Position numbers and translations under genes: made by a program
Notes under the pieces: model-generated
Seen by the model: the letters and a program-made list of their open reading frames with translations, nothing else
What the model was told of the DNA's origin: nothing
The model's database searches: none
In this document: in pieces, positions 8,701 through 16,434 of the stretch
Position numbering within the stretch: the stretch's first letter is position 1
Layout: each line of letters begins with the position of its first letter
Source: Dendrosporobacter quercicolus
GTDB lineage: Bacteria > Bacillota > Negativicutes > DSM-1736 > Dendrosporobacteraceae
Direction: 5' to 3'
DNA length: 64,000 nucleotides
NCBI RefSeq assembly: GCF_900104455.1
Contig: NZ_FNHB01000001.1
Coordinates: 1 to 64,000 of the forward strand

Positions 8701-8713
8701 AGAGGTGAGCTGT

Positions 8714-9295
8714 TTGACGAAAATGTTTCGATTAACAATCGTTTTGGTGTTGACAATGTTAATTTCCAGCGTTGTTGTGTCCGGATCGCCTAACCTGCCG
8801 GTAAAATACGGCATGCGCGGCGAAAACGTGCAAATCGTTCAGAAGATGCTGGCAGATGCGGGGTTTTATACTGAAGCAGTTGATGGTGTGTTTGGCGGCA
8901 AAACTTTGCAAGCCATAAAAAGCTTTCAGCGCAGCAGTGGCCTCATCCCGGACGGAATTGTCGGTTCGGAAACGTTTAGCTATTTAAGCCGTGCCGAAGC
9001 TCCGGCCAGCAGATATGAAAGATCCCTTACGATGAGTGCATCAGCCTATACTGCCTATGATTCGGGTAATTCTCATTACACTTACCGCGGCAGTTTGCTG
9101 CGTAAAGGCTTGGCGGCAGTTGATCCTGCAGTCATTCCATTAGGCACCCGCCTGTATATTCCCGGTTACGGCTATGCAATTGCCGATGATGTCGGCAGTT
9201 CAATTAAAGGCAACAAAATCGATTTGGCTTTTGACAGTCGTGATGAGGCCTTGCAGTTCGGCAGGCAAATAATTACGGTTTATTTGGTTGAATAA
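8714..9295 (+). CDS. Peptidoglycan-binding 3D-domain protein (secreted wall hydrolase type)
   Basis: A 193-residue exported protein. After a signal segment (LTIVLVLTMLISSVVVSG) comes a peptidoglycan_binding_1 domain (YGMRGENVQIVQKMLADAG ... GGKTLQAIKSFQ), then a 3D domain with the three aspartate blocks AAVDPAVIPLGT, ADDVGSSIKG and IDLAFDSRDEA. It resembles the 3D protein encoded 1.9 kb upstream but adds the binding domain. TTG 8714 is chosen since AGAGGTGAG lies six bases before it; a longer frame back to 8630 would run through the c-di-AMP riboswitch and is not credible. Likely switched by c-di-AMP, tying wall hydrolysis to osmotic state. Confidence 0.88.
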   Translation: MTKMFRLTIVLVLTMLISSVVVSGSPNLPVKYGMRGENVQIVQKMLADAGFYTEAVDGVFGGKTLQAIKSFQRSSGLIPDGIVGSETFSYLSRAEAPASRYERSLTMSASAYTAYDSGNSHYTYRGSLLRKGLAAVDPAVIPLGTRLYIPGYGYAIADDVGSSIKGNKIDLAFDSRDEALQFGRQIITVYLVE

Positions 9296-9318
9296 CAGGC
9301 ATTGCCTGTTATTTTTTT
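9291..9318 (+). terminator. Rho-independent terminator overlapping the stop codon
   Basis: A 10-bp perfect stem AATAACAGGC / GCCTGTTATT with a 3-nt loop starts within the last codons and ends in a seven-T run. Confidence 0.88.
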
Positions 9319-9367
9319 CAAAGTCTGAAGAAGATGGGTGGAGAAATTAGGGTGAAGGAGGGGTGGT

Positions 9368-10093
9368 ATGAATTTTAAGATTGACTATGACGGACATCAG
9401 CTTGAGGCGGCAGTGCATCTGCCGGGACAACCGGATTTGAAAGCTGTATGCATCATGTGCCATGGTTTTCGCGGCTCAAAAGACGGGGGAGGCCGGGCGG
9501 TTTTACTGGCTGACGAAATCGCCGGGCTGGGCTTCGCCGTTGTTAGGTTTAATTTCACGCCATTGCAGAAGCTATCCAGACAAGTGGCTGAAATCGGCGC
9601 TGTCGTACAGTATTGCCAGGACAGGATAAGCAGGAGAATTATCTTGCTGGGCCGTAGTATGGGCGGCAGTGCGGCTGTCGTTTATGCCAGTAAGGAGAAA
9701 AATGTTACCGGATTATGTCTGTGGGCTACCCCCTGGAATTTAACCGCAACTTTTCAAGCAGCGCTGGGAAGCGGCTATGAGGTGCTGGAACAGGGCCAAA
9801 CACTGGCGAGAAGTGATGCGTTTGGCAATTTGCGGTTAGAGCGGGAGTTTATTGATGATTTTAAACAGTTTGACTTACTTGAGCATCTGCGTAATCTTGA
9901 TAAAATACCGGTGTTGGTTTTACATGGATCGCAGGATAATATTGTGGAACTTAGCCAGGCGGAAACTGTTTATCAATTATTGCCTGAACCCAAGGAGTTT
10001 AAAATCATTGCCGGAGGGGACCATCAATTCGCCAACCACTCGCAGGAGGCGGTGCTGGTGGTTAAAGACTGGCTAAAACGAAATTTTATCTGA
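9368..10093 (+). CDS. Alpha/beta hydrolase, cytoplasmic
   Basis: A 241-residue single-domain serine hydrolase with no signal peptide. Visible: the oxyanion segment MCHGFRGSKDGGG, the nucleophile elbow GRSMGGSAA (serine near residue 98), VLHGSQDNIVELS with the acid residue, and the histidine in GGDHQFANH. This pattern is that of small acyl-ester or peptidase-like hydrolases (DUF/serine aminopeptidase S33 group); the substrate is unknown. A GAAGGAGGGG ribosome site precedes ATG 9368. The nearest genes are the riboswitch-controlled wall protein upstream, ended by a terminator, and a small transporter downstream. Confidence 0.85.
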   Translation: MNFKIDYDGHQLEAAVHLPGQPDLKAVCIMCHGFRGSKDGGGRAVLLADEIAGLGFAVVRFNFTPLQKLSRQVAEIGAVVQYCQDRISRRIILLGRSMGGSAAVVYASKEKNVTGLCLWATPWNLTATFQAALGSGYEVLEQGQTLARSDAFGNLRLEREFIDDFKQFDLLEHLRNLDKIPVLVLHGSQDNIVELSQAETVYQLLPEPKEFKIIAGGDHQFANHSQEAVLVVKDWLKRNFI

Positions 10094-10212
10094 TGAGAAG
10101 GGGGCGGGCTGATCTTAAGGCTTGGTGAATAGAAATGCCTGTCAGGTGAATACTAGATTCAAGAAAAACACACCTATTGATAACAATTCATCAAGGATAA
10201 GGATGTGGGATA

Positions 10213-10677
10213 TTGAATCTAAGCAATCTTTCGGCTGGTTGGATTTCATTAATATTAGCGTTGGTTTCGGGGATTTTTATGGCGGTACAAGGTTCGCTTA
10301 ATGCTGCTTTGAGCAAAGTAATTGGATTGCTGGAGACCACTTTTTTTGTTCATATCATCGGCACTGTGGTTTTGGGAATACTATTGTTTGGTTTTAAATT
10401 AGGCAAAGGCAATATGGCCGCATTAACGCAGGCTCCCTGGTATTCTTATCTGGGCGGGGTTATTAGTGTGTTTATTATTTATCTGGTAGCCGCCAGCATA
10501 CCTGAGGTAGGGGTAGCAAATGCCACTACGGCCATTATCATCGGCCAGGTTTTAACGGCTATTATTATTGATGCCTCCGGAGCCTTTGGCTTAGCAACTA
10601 TTTCCTGGGGCTGGAGCCAAGTAGCCGGAGTGGCGTTTTTGGCAATTGGCGCTAAATTGCTGCTGCGGGGAATTTAG
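10213..10677 (+). CDS. Small DMT-family transporter (YdcZ / DUF606 type)
   Basis: A 154-residue membrane protein with five predicted membrane helices at about 10-30, 40-60, 75-95, 100-120 and 130-152. GIFMAVQGSLNAALSK near the start is typical of DUF606 half-size drug/metabolite transporters, which often work as homo- or heterodimers. Start TTG 10213 follows AAGGATAAGGATG; no better start is visible. It has no partner gene next to it. Substrate unknown. Confidence 0.8.
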   Translation: MNLSNLSAGWISLILALVSGIFMAVQGSLNAALSKVIGLLETTFFVHIIGTVVLGILLFGFKLGKGNMAALTQAPWYSYLGGVISVFIIYLVAASIPEVGVANATTAIIIGQVLTAIIIDASGAFGLATISWGWSQVAGVAFLAIGAKLLLRGI

Positions 10678-10800
10678 TCATTGCGTTAAATTCAAACATT
10701 TAAGAGAATGGGCCGATATAGACAGATTGGTGATATAGAGTTGTTCCCTCTGACGGGCAATGAAGTTTGCAGAAAAAAATTGTATATATTAGTTGACCCT

Positions 10801-10827
10801 AAAGAGCCGTAAGGCTCTATTTTATTT
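10801..10827 (+). terminator. Rho-independent terminator
   Basis: A 6-bp stem AGAGCC/GGCTCT with GTAA loop and a T-rich tail (ATTTTATTTT). It lies about 125 nt after the DMT gene, with only non-coding sequence between. Confidence 0.65.
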
Positions 10828-11081
10828 TGCCGGGACAGTGAGCCAATCATTAAAACTGCTGACGGTTTTCAATATGCTGATGATACTTGAAATGGTAAAA
10901 AAGTTGTATGACAAGGAGCGTCAACTGTTTTGACACATGCCGTGGATACCTGTCATAAACTAGTAGTAATCAGCAATGATGAAAGCCGGGCGCATGATGG
11001 TCCGGCTTAACAGCCGCGAAACCAATACAGTACGCAAGTGCATTTTTACGGCTGTGGGTCAACATGAAAGGAGCCCATGTT
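10828..11081 (+). other. Leader region of the membrane-anchored hydrolase gene
   Basis: No convincing gene. A hairpin AAGCCGG ... CCGGCTT (about 10983-11009) lies inside a possible 26-codon leader frame that starts at TTG 10930 and ends at TAA 11010. A ribosome-like AAGGAG lies 11 nt before that TTG. A second pair, ACAGCCG and CGGCTGT, is seen 3' of it (about 11009-11055). This could be an attenuator or leader peptide, but nothing in it names a ligand. Confidence 0.3.
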
Positions 11082-12023
11082 ATGAATGAAAGAATTAAAA
11101 AAATGCCGCGGTGGCTGATTGTCACCGGCGCTATCGTTCTTGGGGTTTGTCTTATCCTGTATTATGCCGTTTCATTGTTTATCCCCTCCGAGGCAGTCCA
11201 GCGCGAGGCCATAACTGCAGGAGGCGGCAATACCGTAAACATTGACGGGTTTGATATTTGGTATACTCTGTATAATGCAGAATCCAGCGAAACGCCCATC
11301 ATTGTGGTTGCCGGCGGCGGCGCCCTTTCTTCAGACTATATGGAGGAATCCCTGAGATTTTTGGCGGACACGCACCCGGTCTTGTTTTTTGACAGTAAAG
11401 GCTGCGGCCGTTCACAAATTAAGCCTGATCTTGAGAATTACAGCGTACGGATATTTTCTGACGGGATTGAAGCATTAAGAAAGCACTTTTTCCCGGACCG
11501 GGAGATTATTGTTGTGGCCCATTCCTTTGGCGGCCTCATCGCTATGGACTATACGATGAATTATGCGGAGAGGGTGGAAAAACTTATACTCATATCCAGT
11601 GTAAATGCGGCTTACAAACCCGCCATGACCACCGCCTACTTTAAGGCCGGCTTACCGCCCAGAAACCAATTGGCGGCAAATGAGTGGTACGCCCAGAATA
11701 TCGATGTATTTTTAGGTCCCTATTTTCAGAACAGTTCAGCCAAAACCATACTTGGCAAAACAATGGCCTCCTTTGCCGTCATGATACAGGTGGGTACGCC
11801 AAAGCTTGATTTGACGCCTAAGATTAAGAACATCGCTATGCCGGTCTTGCTGCTGGTCGGCGGTGAAAAAGAGCATCCGATTACCGGAATAGATGTCGCA
11901 CAGAAGCTTGAATCGATGCTGCCCAATGCGCGGCTAGTACAACTGGCGCACAGCGGACATTTTCTGTTTGCAGAGGAAAATGCTAAATTCCAGCAACTGG
12001 TAAATGAGTTTATAATCAACTAA
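11082..12023 (+). CDS. Membrane-anchored alpha/beta hydrolase
   Basis: A 313-residue protein with one N-terminal membrane helix (WLIVTGAIVLGVCLILYYAV) and an extracytoplasmic alpha/beta hydrolase domain. Visible are the strand VVAGGGALSSDY, DSKGCGRS (as in proline iminopeptidase-like hydrolases), the nucleophile elbow VAHSFGGLIAMDY and the catalytic histidine in LAHSGHFLFAEE. The enzyme class (peptidase, lactonase or esterase) cannot be resolved. ATG 11082 is chosen: AAAGGAG at 11068-11073 is its ribosome site, while an ATG at 11064 precedes that site. Confidence 0.82.
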   Translation: MNERIKKMPRWLIVTGAIVLGVCLILYYAVSLFIPSEAVQREAITAGGGNTVNIDGFDIWYTLYNAESSETPIIVVAGGGALSSDYMEESLRFLADTHPVLFFDSKGCGRSQIKPDLENYSVRIFSDGIEALRKHFFPDREIIVVAHSFGGLIAMDYTMNYAERVEKLILISSVNAAYKPAMTTAYFKAGLPPRNQLAANEWYAQNIDVFLGPYFQNSSAKTILGKTMASFAVMIQVGTPKLDLTPKIKNIAMPVLLLVGGEKEHPITGIDVAQKLESMLPNARLVQLAHSGHFLFAEENAKFQQLVNEFIIN

Positions 12024-12115
12024 ACCTATATCGCGCCAGTTTTATTCCAACGCCTTTGCCGCAACCTGCTTCCAAGCCTTCAAACCGATTCTATGGGGCG
12101 AGGCAGTGCCAATAG

Positions 12116-12156
12116 ACAATAATTCAGGCTTGCCGCAGGGTAGCCTGAATTATTGT
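12116..12156. terminator. Long inverted repeat, terminator-like
   Basis: A perfect 15-bp stem (12116-12130 with 12142-12156) and an 11-nt loop lies about 95 nt after the hydrolase stop. There is no clean T-run on either strand, so it may instead be an RNA-stabilising hairpin. The rest of 12024-12410 shows no gene and turns AT-rich toward the Nudix gene. Confidence 0.45.
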
Positions 12157-12410
12157 TGGTGACCGCCGTGGAATCCCTGTTTGTCCTAAAGTAGATGAAG
12201 GAAAAGCCCAACACGGTGAAATTATGCAAAGTTGCGGGAATGAGAGTTTTGATTAAGCGGCTGTTAAGAATTGGCTCTGGCAAAGAATACGGATGAAATT
12301 TAATATTTATTTCATAGGCTACATTTCATTAACTTGATATATAATTAAATAATAGACAATTATAGAATATTACTTTATAAAATTTATTTGATTTAGTAAG
12401 GAGATAACAA

Positions 12411-12869
12411 ATGAGTAGGTGGGAAAAAGCGATAGTAACAGTTTTGTGTATGGTTCATGATGGTAATAAAATATTACTCCAAGACAGAGTAAGAAAAGAT
12501 TGGCGTGGATTCACGTTTCCAGGAGGACATGTTGAAAAAGAAGAATCATTTGTTCAAGCAATTATTCGTGAAATATATGAAGAAACAGGATTGACTATAA
12601 AAGAGCCTAAATTATGTGGCGTAAAACAATTTCAAACAGATAAAGATGAACGATATATTGTATTATTGTTTAAGACAGATAAATTTGACGGTACTTTAAT
12701 TTCTTCTGATGAAGGAGAAATGAGATGGATTGATAGAGATTCATTAAATGATTATACGTTAGTAAATGATTTTATGGAGTTATTAAATGTTTTTGATTCA
12801 GATTATTATAGTGAATTTATGTATGAGCGCAACAAATCAAATGATGATTGGTTAATTAAATTATATTAA
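12411..12869 (+). CDS. Nudix hydrolase (8-oxo-dGTP diphosphatase-like)
   Basis: Hydrolyses a nucleoside diphosphate linked to another group. The 152-residue protein carries a complete Nudix box: GGHVEKEES, then REIYEETGL (residues about 40-63), in the order G-x5-E-x7-REUxEExGU. N-terminal VCMVHDGNKILLQDR fits MutT-type proteins. A GGAG site precedes ATG 12411. The gene and its flanks are strikingly AT-rich compared with neighbours, with almost every third position A or T, which suggests acquisition from a low-GC Firmicute. It sits next to a phage-like gene remnant. Confidence 0.9.
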   Translation: MSRWEKAIVTVLCMVHDGNKILLQDRVRKDWRGFTFPGGHVEKEESFVQAIIREIYEETGLTIKEPKLCGVKQFQTDKDERYIVLLFKTDKFDGTLISSDEGEMRWIDRDSLNDYTLVNDFMELLNVFDSDYYSEFMYERNKSNDDWLIKLY

Positions 12870-12918
12870 TTATTTAACATACTCTATACCCAATATTCCC
12901 CGCCAGCTTCATCGTTGA

Positions 12919-13209
12919 GCCTCATCGAAAACGGACTTAACGACAGCCAAAAACAAGCTGAACGAATCTCAGGAACAGTTAGCAAAGCTGCAGGAGCAGT
13001 TAACTCAGCTCAGGATCGAATCGAGCAAAGCCAGGAGCGAGTTAAAAGCAGCGCAGAGATTATTGCAAATTGCCAACGAATCCTTACAGAAGTACGCCAA
13101 AGAGGTCAAGTCACAGATGACTAGACTAACCTGGCAACGGAACTTGTTTGCCGGGGCTTCTTTTTTTGACAGAGAAAATGCCGCTCACAAGCGTGAGCGG
13201 CTGCTGTGA
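12919..13209 (+). pseudogene. Remnant of a coiled-coil protein (phage i-spanin-like)
   Basis: The frame from 12919 to the TGA at 13207 reads as a long heptad coiled coil (LNESQEQLAKLQEQL, then QKYAKEVKSQMTRLTWQRNL) but has a stop just upstream and no usable start, so the 5' part is missing. Such coiled coils followed by a basic-aromatic segment occur in phage lysis (Rz-like) proteins; this is inference. A second frame (TTG 12915 to 13124) is also open but has no ribosome site. A perfect hairpin CCGCTCAC-AAGC-GTGAGCGG (13181-13200) overlaps the end. Confidence 0.4.
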
Positions 13210-13243
13210 ATTGTAGGGTATTTTTTGACACGATAAATATTAG

Positions 13244-13555
13244 TTAGTTTACTTGATCCAGTAGGCCTCTTTTTTCCATTTCGCCTCGATACAATTGATA
13301 GGTTTCCTTTTGCATTTGTACAAGAGACTTATAAAAAATTCCGTAAAATAAAATGGTCAGCCATTGGTGTTTCCGGCCCTTGGCGGCAGCATTATAAAGC
13401 ATGATCAGCTGTTGATCGCTGATTTTACCGTTGGCAATTCTGCTTCTAAGGCTTTTTTGAGTTATTTTACTTAGCATTTGAGTGTATAGGCTAAAAATGA
13501 ATAGGGCAACCGCGATAAAGGCGATCAGCTTAATGATTTGAATAAAAGTATCCAT
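13244..13555 (-). CDS. Small membrane protein of unknown function
   Basis: A 103-residue protein. An N-terminal membrane helix (about residues 5-25, IIKLIAFIAVALFIFSLY) is followed by a basic helical region and a second hydrophobic stretch (WLTILFYGIFYKSLV), ending in a charged tail. GAGGATGAAAG precedes the ATG. It is divergent from the Nudix/remnant region. Its upstream DNA is the GC-rich hairpin region at 13580-13702, which on the minus strand would be its 5' leader. I do not recognise the family. Confidence 0.6.
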   Translation of the reverse strand: MDTFIQIIKLIAFIAVALFIFSLYTQMLSKITQKSLRSRIANGKISDQQLIMLYNAAAKGRKHQWLTILFYGIFYKSLVQMQKETYQLYRGEMEKRGLLDQVN

Positions 13556-13579
13556 AATCTTTCTTTCATCCTCCTGTAA

Positions 13580-13702
13580 TCATAATTAAAGCGGTTTGGC
13601 CCTCGCCGGAGACTAAAGAGAGGCCGAAAGGCCCCGGAACCCGCAAGCGTAGACGGTAACAGAGCCGGTGGGTAGGGGGAGTTTCCTCCCCCTACCCACC
13701 TC
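13580..13702. ncRNA. Candidate structured RNA: GC-rich hairpin cluster
   Basis: A GC-rich island in AT-rich surroundings. It contains GGCC-GAAA-GGCC (about 13622-13633, plus strand) and a 15-bp perfect stem at 13667-13700 whose 4-nt loop reads GAAA on the minus strand. No T-run follows, so it is not an ordinary terminator. On the minus strand it is the leader of the gene at 13244-13555. Which strand is functional is unclear. Confidence 0.4.
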
Positions 13703-13734
13703 CAGTTTAGCATAAATGTCGTCCATTTGAAAGT

Positions 13735-13836
13735 ATGACTAAATGGCTACTGGGTGTAATATTGGCTACCAATATATTTTCTGGAGTAATACGCGGTTTT
13801 GATTGGCTTGGAATTGTTGCTGTTTTACTATCGTAA
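13735..13836 (+). CDS. Very small hydrophobic peptide (33 residues)
   Basis: ATG 13735 opens a 33-residue frame, MTKWLLGVILATNIFSG then a short polar turn and GIVAVLLS, essentially one membrane span. There is no strong ribosome site, but a 12-bp terminator follows 43 nt later, so the unit is short and self-contained. It may be a small membrane protein or a type I toxin-like peptide; it could also be non-coding. Confidence 0.35.
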   Translation: MTKWLLGVILATNIFSGVIRGFDWLGIVAVLLS

Positions 13837-13878
13837 TCGCCCTAGCATTGGAGTGGTTTAGGCATCTCCTGATTACGG

Positions 13879-13917
13879 CCCTGCGCTGCCTACGGTAGTG
13901 CAGGGTTTATTTTTTAT
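13879..13917 (+). terminator. Strong rho-independent terminator
   Basis: A 12-bp stem (13879-13890 with 13894-13905, one G-U and one U-G pair) with loop TAC and a T-rich tail TTTATTTTTTA. Confidence 0.85.
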
Positions 13918-13976
13918 GAATCAAAATTAAGCTTTCTTCATATACTGAATTATTCTTTCATTTTGGAGGGCTGAAT

Positions 13977-14063
13977 ATGTCTTTAGAAATTGTATACGGC
14001 ATGATCGCCGTTGGAGCTATTACTTTAGGTTCTTTGGCTTACCGGTATTATAAGCTGCCGTGA
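13977..14063 (+). CDS. Very small membrane peptide (28 residues)
   Basis: MSLEIVYGMIAVGAITLGS then LAYRYYKLP: a single membrane helix with a basic-aromatic C-terminus. TTGGAGGG lies 7 nt before ATG 13977, a strong ribosome site, which supports translation. A terminator follows directly. No family recognised. Confidence 0.55.
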   Translation: MSLEIVYGMIAVGAITLGSLAYRYYKLP

Positions 14064-14073
14064 TTGCTTCAAA

Positions 14074-14109
14074 ACCTTGTGCTGCCTGATGGTGGTGTGG
14101 GGCTTTTTT
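14074..14109 (+). terminator. Rho-independent terminator rich in G-U pairs
   Basis: CCTTGTGCTGCC pairs over its full length with GGTGGTGTGGGG if G-U pairs are allowed, loop TGAT, then GGCTTTTTTT. Confidence 0.7.
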
Positions 14110-14185
14110 TATTGACAAATCCAGTCAGAATATAGAGTGAATTGTTCCAGTTGGCATTCTTGCTGACCGGTTTTATTTCCCCCCC

Positions 14186-14214
14186 TTGACAAAATATGAC
14201 AATGTTTTTTATGT
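14186..14214 (+). promoter_or_regulatory. Probable sigma-A promoter of the TctC gene
   Basis: TTGACA at 14186-14191, 17 bases, then TTATGT at 14209-14214. The -35 matches consensus; the -10 is weak. It lies about 45 nt before the gene's start. Confidence 0.55.
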
Positions 14215-14260
14215 AATCGGGTATAAAATCGAATTAAAACGAATTAAGGGAGGAAATGCT

Positions 14261-15277
14261 GTGAAAATGAGAAAACCAATTGCGCTATCCTTAATGCTGT
14301 TATGTTCGATGGGGCTGGTTGCTGGCTGCGGAACGAAAGATACGCCGGCAACTGCTGCCGGGAAGTATCCGGATAAGGCGATTACGCTGATTGTGCCGTT
14401 TGCGCCTGGCGGCAGTAATGATGTGATGTCTAGAGCGCTAGGGAAAGTAGCTCACAACCACCTTGGGCAGAATATTATCATAAAAAACCTGCCTGGTGCT
14501 GGAGGTGTTTTGGGCTGGAATGAACTAGTTGAATCCCAGGATGATGGGTATACGTTGGGAACAATAACTACAACTGTATTACTGCAGCCGCTCTATGGGA
14601 CAACCGGATATCACTATCCCTCCGCCATAGATCCCTTAGTGCAGATTGTGGAACTGCCGGCAGTTGTGCTTGTACGTTCTGATTCAGCATGGAGCAACAT
14701 TAATGATTTAATTGATTACGCTAAACAGCATCCTGGTGATATTAAATTCGGGCATGGTGGGTTAGGTGCGGCAACTCATGTTGTTGGCGAAATGATAGCT
14801 AACAAAGGCAATATTTCATTGACCCAAGTACCTTTTAAAGGAGAGGCTGAGGCTCTTGCAGCTTTGCTGGGGGGACATGTACAATTTATTATCACTTCTC
14901 CAATTCCGATAAGTGAACATGTAAAAAGCGGCAAGACAAAAGTTTTAGGAATTGCTGATATAAAGAGGGTGAATAATCCATTACTGAGTGACATTCCCAC
15001 TCTTCAAGAGCAAGGGTTAGACGTAGTATTTACATTCTGGTATGGCATCGGCATCCACAAAGGCATGCCGCCGGAAATAAAAGATAAATTGTTAGCTGGA
15101 CTTGAAAAAACAGTGAATGATCCTGAGTACATAGAAAACATGAGAAAGCTAGGCATGGAAGTTAATTACTTAGGGCATGAAGAATTTTTTCAAAAATGGC
15201 TTAAAGAAACAAGAAGACTTACAAAAGTAGTCAAAGAATCTGGTATTGCTGAAAAAATTGCTGAACAGAAAAAGTAA
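14261..15277 (+). CDS. TctC-type solute-binding lipoprotein (Bug family)
   Basis: Extracytoplasmic receptor of tripartite tricarboxylate-type uptake. The 338-residue precursor begins with a lipoprotein signal (MRKPIALSLMLLCSMGLVAG-C, lipobox LVAGC), then the typical Bug start YPDKAITLIVPFAPGGSND, the loop with PGAGG and the domain-two segment PFKGEAEALAALLGGHVQF. GTG 14261 is used because AGGGAGG ends seven bases upstream; a longer frame reaching 14186 would start inside the promoter. No TctA or TctB membrane genes are beside it, so it is an orphan here. The ligand is probably a carboxylate but cannot be named. Confidence 0.9.
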   Translation: MKMRKPIALSLMLLCSMGLVAGCGTKDTPATAAGKYPDKAITLIVPFAPGGSNDVMSRALGKVAHNHLGQNIIIKNLPGAGGVLGWNELVESQDDGYTLGTITTTVLLQPLYGTTGYHYPSAIDPLVQIVELPAVVLVRSDSAWSNINDLIDYAKQHPGDIKFGHGGLGAATHVVGEMIANKGNISLTQVPFKGEAEALAALLGGHVQFIITSPIPISEHVKSGKTKVLGIADIKRVNNPLLSDIPTLQEQGLDVVFTFWYGIGIHKGMPPEIKDKLLAGLEKTVNDPEYIENMRKLGMEVNYLGHEEFFQKWLKETRRLTKVVKESGIAEKIAEQKK

Positions 15278-15280
15278 TAT

Positions 15281-15336
15281 ATTCAATAAAAAGTCCGGTC
15301 GTGACCATCACTCACTGGCCGGACTTTTTATTGAAT
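15281..15336. terminator. Strong bidirectional terminator
   Basis: An 18-bp perfect stem (15281-15298 with 15319-15336) encloses a 20-nt loop, with A-run and T-run built into the arms. Confidence 0.9.
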
Positions 15337-15920
15337 ATAATATAGTAATTTTTGGCAACATGTTGGGGTGTTACCAAAATTCTATATAGAAGATCGCTTA
15401 AGGTATTTATACTAAAGTTTAATAAATGTAAATTATTTATTACCACATTTACGGAACGTATGTTCTGAGTGTATAATAAAATAATATTCTGACTTACCGA
15501 TTAATTATAGGTTTCCGTGTTTAGAAAGGATAATATTGAATGTCTAAAAAATCAATACTTCTTAGAGAAAAGAAAAGCCAGTCCCTGACCGGACTGGTTT
15601 GTAAGTTCATAGGATAATCGACAAAATATGATAGAAAAGTCGAAAAACCTACATATGAATTGACTACATTATGCGATTTGTTTTTGCAAGTTTTTGCAAT
15701 AGGAATTTGCGTTTATACTAGTGAAAAGAGGTTAATTATAATAATAGAAAAGACAGACAACATATTAACCGGCGATCAAGAAAAAATGAAATTACTTTAT
15801 TAAAGAGCATGTAATTATAACTATGAATGTCAGCCAAGCGGAATATGAATTACTTGCTAAGAGATAGCGTGAAGCACCGTAAAAATAATCAAAAGCAGGT
15901 GCAGTACGGTTGCAGTATAG
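15337..15920. other. AT-rich intergenic region, one doubtful 25-codon frame
   Basis: No solid gene. ATG 15540 opens a 25-residue basic frame (MSKKSILLREKKSQS...) ending at 15617 behind AGAAAGGA, spaced a little far. Inside it is the terminator-like inverted repeat CCAGTCC/GGACTGG (about 15578-15597), which makes the frame doubtful. The remainder to the tRNA terminator holds nothing I can support. Confidence 0.3.
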
Positions 15921-15957
15921 AAGCAAAAAACGGGTTTGCAGTTTAGCTGCAAACCCG
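15921..15957 (-). terminator. Terminator of the tRNA-Val gene
   Basis: On the minus strand, CGGGTTTGCAG pairs with its complement (15931-15955 region) and is followed by GTTTTTTG. It begins 10 nt past the tRNA 3' end. Confidence 0.85.
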
Positions 15958-15966
15958 CGTATTTAC

Positions 15967-16043
15967 TGGTGGGGTTAAAGGAACTCGAATCCCTGACCTC
16001 TTCGATGTCAACGAAGCGCTCTAACCAACTGAGCTATAACCCC
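15967..16043 (-). tRNA. tRNA-Val (anticodon GAC)
   Basis: A 77-nt cloverleaf with encoded CCA. Acceptor GGGGTTA/TAACCCC, D-arm AGCTCAGTTGGTTAGAGC, anticodon stem CTTCG/CGAAG with loop TTGACAT (GAC reads GUC and GUU valine codons), T-arm with TTCGAGTCC-type loop. It stands alone, with its own promoter and terminator. Confidence 0.97.
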
Positions 16044-16059
16044 TTAACGATACTTTTAT

Positions 16060-16088
16060 ATTATATAACATAACATATAATTCTGCAA
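16060..16088 (-). promoter_or_regulatory. Sigma-A promoter of tRNA-Val
   Basis: On the minus strand TTGCAG (16083-16088), 17 bases, TATAAT (16060-16065), ending 16 nt before the mature tRNA 5' end. Confidence 0.8.
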
Positions 16089-16212
16089 GGAATAATTTTC
16101 GAAAATCCATTACACCATTATGAAGGCAGTTATAATGACTAACTGCTTCTTCTGGTTAGTAGAGTTACACTTACTTTCTTTCCGCGTTTAAGGCGGATGG
16201 TTTTTGTATAAT

Positions 16213-16284
16213 CCCGCGTTAAACGCGGGTACAGAGTGCCGAAAAAAACGTGCTGCCAGGCCGCAAGGCTGGAAAGCACGTTTT
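16213..16284. terminator. Two hairpins, the second a bidirectional terminator
   Basis: CCCGCG-TTAAA-CGCGGG (16213-16229), then AAAACGTGCT with its complement at 16275-16284, holding an inner CCAG/CTGG stem. The seven-A run at its left edge makes it a good terminator for minus-strand transcripts; the right-hand TTTTGT is weaker. No gene is seen between 16089 and 16434. Confidence 0.65.
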
Positions 16285-16434
16285 GTAAACCTTACTATTC
16301 AAAATATGGATGAAGGGCAATGAGAACAGCAGCGGCTTATAGCCGGTGTTTTTTTACAATAATTAATTAAAAATTTACATTAAATTAATTATTGCATTAT
16401 ATTCAAGTGCTATGCTGATATGGGGGGGATCTGT

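Noticed and set aside
8630-8713. Longer start for the riboswitch-controlled 3D gene
   Set aside because: The extension reads through the c-di-AMP riboswitch; TTG 8714 has the ribosome site and leads directly into the signal peptide.
10741-10826. Fluoride riboswitch before a terminator
   Set aside because: GGGCAATGAAGTTTGC resembles the first stem of crcB RNAs, but the second conserved half (CTGATGAC-type) is not there and the neighbours are not fluoride genes.
12915-13124. 69-residue gene starting at TTG 12915
   Set aside because: The neighbouring frame has a much better heptad coiled coil; the TTG has no ribosome site.
14186-14260. Upstream extension of the TctC gene from TTG 14186
   Set aside because: That TTG is the first part of the TTGACA promoter box, and the lipoprotein signal begins only at about 14267.
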